The notes beneath the pieces are model-generated. The model made no database searches and was not told where the DNA came from. It saw nothing but the letters and a program-made list of their open reading frames with translations. Of a DNA stretch of 64,000 nt, positions 61,210-64,000 are shown piece after piece. The DNA comes from Halobium salinum. Its GTDB lineage: Archaea; Halobacteriota; Halobacteria; Halobacteriales; Haloferacaceae. The translations under genes and the position numbers were made by a program. The DNA lies in assembly GCF_026586625.1 (NCBI RefSeq), contig NZ_JAODIW010000006.1, forward strand, positions 1,401,061-1,465,060, written 5' to 3'. Numbering within the stretch: the stretch's first letter is position 1; each line of letters starts with the position of its first letter.

Positions 61210-62422
61210 ACGCCCTCCAAATCGCATTGAAAATCGCTGACGACAGATCCTCGTACACCTCGCACCCAGAGCCGCTAATCATAGTCTCACTACCGGTTTC
61301 GAAATCGTTCGCGTAACCGACGACTGGAATCCCAGTCTTCCGAGCATATCCCAACTCAAAGTGTGTTCCCGAGTCTAAATGATCCAACAACGCAAACACC
61401 AGATCCGCTCGTTCAATTGCCTCCAGATCTTGTTTCGCCACCTCCTCAGCACTGTCGTAGTCGGCTGCTCGTCCGAAATCGTGAACGGGAGAAATCACGT
61501 TGGCTCCCTCGCTCTCCAAGATGTGTTTGACCTCCTCGACGACGTACCGCTCTCCAATGTCAAAGAACGGTCCTGCCAGATAGATTGTCGGAGGAGTAGC
61601 GTCTGGTGAGATGAACGTTGATGAAGCACTATTGGTTACTGTTCCGATAAGTTCTCTGGAAATCGGCAGGTGACGGTGTCTACAGTAGTATGCTGTCGCC
61701 TTCGACGCTGTCAGTGCCGCGTCTACAGCAGCTTCGCCATTTTCTGCCCACTCTCCAGCAAAGACAGCACTGAACACATCCCCGCTTCCAATTCCCCAAA
61801 CGGACTCCGTTTGAAAAACTGGGATTTGAGTCGTCGTGCTGGCTGTTTTGACGAGTGCCCCTCTCGCGCCTCGCTTAAGGACGACCACGTCCGCACCAGT
61901 CGTGCCTGCCATGAGGTCTGTGAGAATCGATTCTACGTCGTCCTCTCCAGCCAGCTGCTCGGCTTCGTGGCGGTTCAGAACGAGAGCAAGCTCATCGGCA
62001 GTTGAGCCGTTTGAGTCGAATGGAACCGGGTCTGCGGACTGAGGATCGTAGACCACGCGTTCGCCGGAGACGATAGCAGTCCCTTCAACGAGTCCGAACC
62101 GCAGGACAGCGTCACCATTAATTCCTGATAGCTTGCGACCATAATCAGGTGCGTCTGGTGGAGAAAGCGTAGGATGCGAGTGGTTATGCAGGTAGTCGAA
62201 GGTGACTGTCTCAGGTATCTCAGTTGTATGGATGTCGAAATTAAACGTAGCTGCGTAGGTCTTGAGTGTCTCTATGTCTTCAGCGGCGATGCAGGTGTGG
62301 AGTTGGTTCCGGGAAGAGACGATGCCCTCAGTAGCCGCAGCTGCTCGTACCCCTGAGCCGAAGAACGCTGAGTCGGAAGGGAACTGACACAGCTCGTGGT
62401 ACGCGCCACCCGTGATTATCAT
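61202..62422 (-). CDS. PfkB-family kinase fused to nucleoside 2-deoxyribosyltransferase-like domain
   Basis: A 406-residue fusion. Residues 1-265 are ribokinase-like: LNRHEAEQL, VVLKRGARGALVK and the catalytic/anion-hole GIGSGDVFSAVF (210-221, Asp215). Residues 279-406 are a nucleoside 2-deoxyribosyltransferase-like domain: IYLAGPFF, ADLVFALLD and SGTHFELGYA with the candidate nucleophile Glu356. Together they could process a nucleoside or sugar-base: phosphorylate the sugar and cleave or exchange the base. Its ATG overlaps the stop of the acidic protein gene (ATGA), and its end overlaps queC-like by 8 bases. Confidence 0.85.
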   Translation of the reverse strand: MIITGGAYHELCQFPSDSAFFGSGVRAAAATEGIVSSRNQLHTCIAAEDIETLKTYAATFNFDIHTTEIPETVTFDYLHNHSHPTLSPPDAPDYGRKLSGINGDAVLRFGLVEGTAIVSGERVVYDPQSADPVPFDSNGSTADELALVLNRHEAEQLAGEDDVESILTDLMAGTTGADVVVLKRGARGALVKTASTTTQIPVFQTESVWGIGSGDVFSAVFAGEWAENGEAAVDAALTASKATAYYCRHRHLPISRELIGTVTNSASSTFISPDATPPTIYLAGPFFDIGERYVVEEVKHILESEGANVISPVHDFGRAADYDSAEEVAKQDLEAIERADLVFALLDHLDSGTHFELGYARKTGIPVVGYANDFETGSETMISGSGCEVYEDLSSAIFNAIWRAYV

Positions 62423-63507
62423 TCGTCTATGGAGCCGTTCCGGATATTAACCGTACAAGAGTCCGGTGTTACGTCACGAACCTCTGCCCTGTACGACTTG
62501 CCTTCATCAATACACTCGCTGAGCAGTTCCGCCCATGGATCAGGAACGTTACCGACTCGGCTGCCGTCAGCCATGACTACAACTACCTCTTCGGTAGTCG
62601 CTTCGACTAGAAGGGAGAGTTCTGGGTGAAGCTGGTCTTGCACAGCCGTGTTAATGAAATATAAGTTGAAATTATGGTTTAGAAGGCACTTATTCGTTAC
62701 CCGGACTTCGCATTTTCCCCCCTCGATGTCGAGAATCCGGGCGCGGTACTGTCGGCCCTCCTCAATACACTGCTTCAATGTGTCAATCCACGGTTCAGCG
62801 ATTGCACCGATAGTTCGGCCCTGCGAATCTACGACACAGACCACCTGCTCTCGGAGGCATACCGAACAGATATCGCCTTCAGTTGCATCTCCCAGCGGTT
62901 CTGGGTTTGGCGAGTGGAGAAGCGCCGATTCCGCAATTAAGCACTCGTCCTCCTCTTCTTCATCATCCTCATCGTCATTATCATCCTCCTCTTGGTCCTC
63001 TTCGTCGTCCGTCTCGTCTTCTTGGTCTCCTTCCTGCTCTTCCTCACGATCTTGCTGACCGTCCACTTGTTCATCTCTTCCAGAATTGGGCTCTTCGTGT
63101 TCGTCGTCCGTACCTGGGTCTGTCCGTTCCTCCTCCTCGGCCCCCTCGTCACCTACCGGATCGTCTGGGCTCTCTATTTCTTCCTTCTCACCGTTGTCAT
63201 CTTGTGGCGTTTCCTCTTCACCAGTCTCTGAACCATCGTCCTCAGGTGCACCATCAGTATCTCCTCCGGGACCAGCTACTGGTGCACCACCGCCTCCACC
63301 ACCCCTTGGCGGTGAGTCGTCTGGAGTCTCTTCTGGTTCGTCGGTTGAATCATCCGACTCATCAGTCTGGTCTCCAGTCGTCTCTTCCTCAAGCCCTGAC
63401 CCAGGGGCAGGAACACTATCTGGTTCATCCTGACCAGACCCCCCAGTATCTCCTCCTGATTCACCACCTCCAGACGGTCGATGATAACCGCCGCTCCCTC
63501 CGCCCAT
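62419..63507 (-). CDS. Acidic protein with MGGG N-terminus and two C-terminal repeat domains
   Basis: A 362-residue protein. It starts MGGGSGGYHRPSGGGESGG and remains Gly, then Asp/Glu-rich and disordered to about residue 190. Two related domains follow (about 221-272 and 306-356), each with a VVxVVDxxGRxIG-like strand pair, a Pro-Trp helix and CIxEGxxYRAxxxD, then C-x-V-x-I/V. They resemble small HIRAN-like beta domains, though I cannot assign them. First gene of the QueC-like operon with a strong TATA element. A free Gly after Met removal makes it a candidate target for modification by the QueC-like enzyme. Confidence 0.75.
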   Translation of the reverse strand: MGGGSGGYHRPSGGGESGGDTGGSGQDEPDSVPAPGSGLEEETTGDQTDESDDSTDEPEETPDDSPPRGGGGGGAPVAGPGGDTDGAPEDDGSETGEEETPQDDNGEKEEIESPDDPVGDEGAEEEERTDPGTDDEHEEPNSGRDEQVDGQQDREEEQEGDQEDETDDEEDQEEDDNDDEDDEEEEDECLIAESALLHSPNPEPLGDATEGDICSVCLREQVVCVVDSQGRTIGAIAEPWIDTLKQCIEEGRQYRARILDIEGGKCEVRVTNKCLLNHNFNLYFINTAVQDQLHPELSLLVEATTEEVVVVMADGSRVGNVPDPWAELLSECIDEGKSYRAEVRDVTPDSCTVNIRNGSIDE

Positions 63508-63523
63508 AGTGTTGAATCGTTCG

Positions 63524-63533
63524 TAATTTAAAG
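63524..63533 (-). promoter_or_regulatory. TATA-like element of the QueC-like operon
   Basis: Minus-strand CTTTAAATTA lies about 22 bases before ATG 63507, supporting leaderless transcription of the three-gene unit. Confidence 0.6.
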
Positions 63534-63816
63534 CGCTTAAGAGTAACGAAAATAGCTATGAATAGCTCACCCAAACTACATCGCATATGAATGAACTCGG
63601 CTTCTGAAACTAGCCTTACCAAATCATCCCTATCTTCTTCGTCAAGGTGGAGAATGTCGCGGTGAATCCTCGAAATCATCCCGGTTACGTTTATACCCAT
63701 CCCAACCTTCCGAACTTATGTCAACTGGCCTCTAACTTCTTGGAGGCCGGCACCAGCCTTGATCGCTCAATTATGAGACAGAATATTCAAATATACGGAT
63801 ATTGCTCGTCTATTTC

Positions 63817-64000
63817 ATGCCGATAAACAAGAACTGGTCCAAGGCGACAAAAAAGCATATCGAAGCGAATGTGCCGGCAAAGGGCGGTGTCTATGAACTG
63901 AAATCGTTCGGAGAACAAGTCTACGTTGGAAGCAGCCGGAATCTGCAGGAACGTCTGCTAACCCATCTCGAAAAACGAAGCCCGAACAAGTACCGCTTCG
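63817..64000 (+). CDS. GIY-YIG nuclease-domain protein (partial, cut by window end)
   Basis: The first 61 residues of a gene running off the window. After MPINKNWSKATKKHIEANVP comes GGVYELKSFGEQVYVGSSRN and LQERLLTHL, the GIY-YIG core (Val-Tyr ... Tyr-Val-Gly ... Arg). Such nucleases are found in homing endonucleases, restriction enzymes and repair proteins. Which one applies cannot be told from this fragment. It is divergent from the QueC-like operon. Confidence 0.72.
   Translation, partial: MPINKNWSKATKKHIEANVPAKGGVYELKSFGEQVYVGSSRNLQERLLTHLEKRSPNKYRF

Larger units (their letters stand above)
50203..64000. mobile_element. Integrative element 2 (right end outside the window)
   Basis: Begins at the second tRNA-Glu repeat, directly followed by its own related integrase. 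It continues with small unknown genes, a CBASS-like operon, a QueC/PfkB-NDT operon and a GIY-YIG gene. AT content is higher than in the chromosome. No third copy of the repeat occurs up to 64000, so the size and full cargo are unknown. Confidence 0.75.

Noticed and set aside
63461-63700. 79-codon minus-strand frame upstream of the MGGG protein
   Set aside because: It overlaps the MGGG gene by 47 bases, passes through that gene's promoter, and its C-terminal part is not protein-like. A short real gene at its N-terminal half cannot be excluded.

Overview
The window is from a halophilic archaeon (class Halobacteria). The left part (about 1-36.4 kb) is very GC-rich, its proteins are acidic, many genes are leaderless with a TATA-like element about 25-28 bases before the start, and the gene content is typically haloarchaeal: DpsA, Lsm plus ribosomal L37e, TrmB-type regulators, Tat-exported lipoprotein binding proteins and a four-subunit succinate dehydrogenase. 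I cannot name the genus from sequence alone.

Chromosomal part, 1-36.4 kb. It holds tRNA-Leu(GAG), small membrane proteins and a MoaD/ThiS-like protein ending in Cys-Cys. Next come purF, dpsA, the lsm-rpl37e pair, an MscS channel, a PAC2 protein, a TrmB-like regulator, a methyltransferase and uridine kinase. A branched-chain amino-acid ABC system follows (livK facing a livHMGF operon with ATGA overlaps), then tRNA-Thr(TGT), an Azf-like SDR enzyme, an MFS transporter and a tRNA-derived repeat cluster. The rest is a UbiA prenyltransferase, sdhCDBA, an aspartoacylase-like hydrolase divergent from a RimK/retropepsin-like fusion, an asparaginase between two AlkA-like glycosylases, and a hydroxyacyl-CoA dehydrogenase/enoyl-CoA hydratase fusion.

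Mobile part, 36.4 kb to the window end. tRNA-Glu(TTC) at 36397-36471 is the insertion site of two tandem integrative elements. The last 62 bases of the tRNA recur at 50203-50264, and each copy is followed by a related tyrosine integrase. Element 1 (about 13.9 kb) carries its integrase, a lipoprotein, a primase-like replication protein behind a run of tiny overlapping genes, a large single-chain Eco57I-like (type IIG) restriction-modification enzyme and a zinc-ribbon/SHOCT protein. Element 2 starts at 50203 and its right end lies beyond the window.

Element 2 carries the most interesting cargo, two adjacent leftward operons. The first (60400 to 54600) is a CBASS-like immune locus: a CD-NTase, a single protein fusing E2, E1 and JAB domains, a TIR-SAVED effector and an Rx4H (HEPN-like) protein. 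The second (63507 to 60622), just upstream with its own promoter, is a strictly coupled three-gene unit: an acidic protein beginning Met-Gly-Gly-Gly with two C-terminal repeat domains, a PfkB-kinase/nucleoside-deoxyribosyltransferase fusion, and a QueC-like enzyme. I do not recognise this combination as a named system and consider it the best candidate for an undescribed one. A GIY-YIG nuclease gene is cut by the window end.
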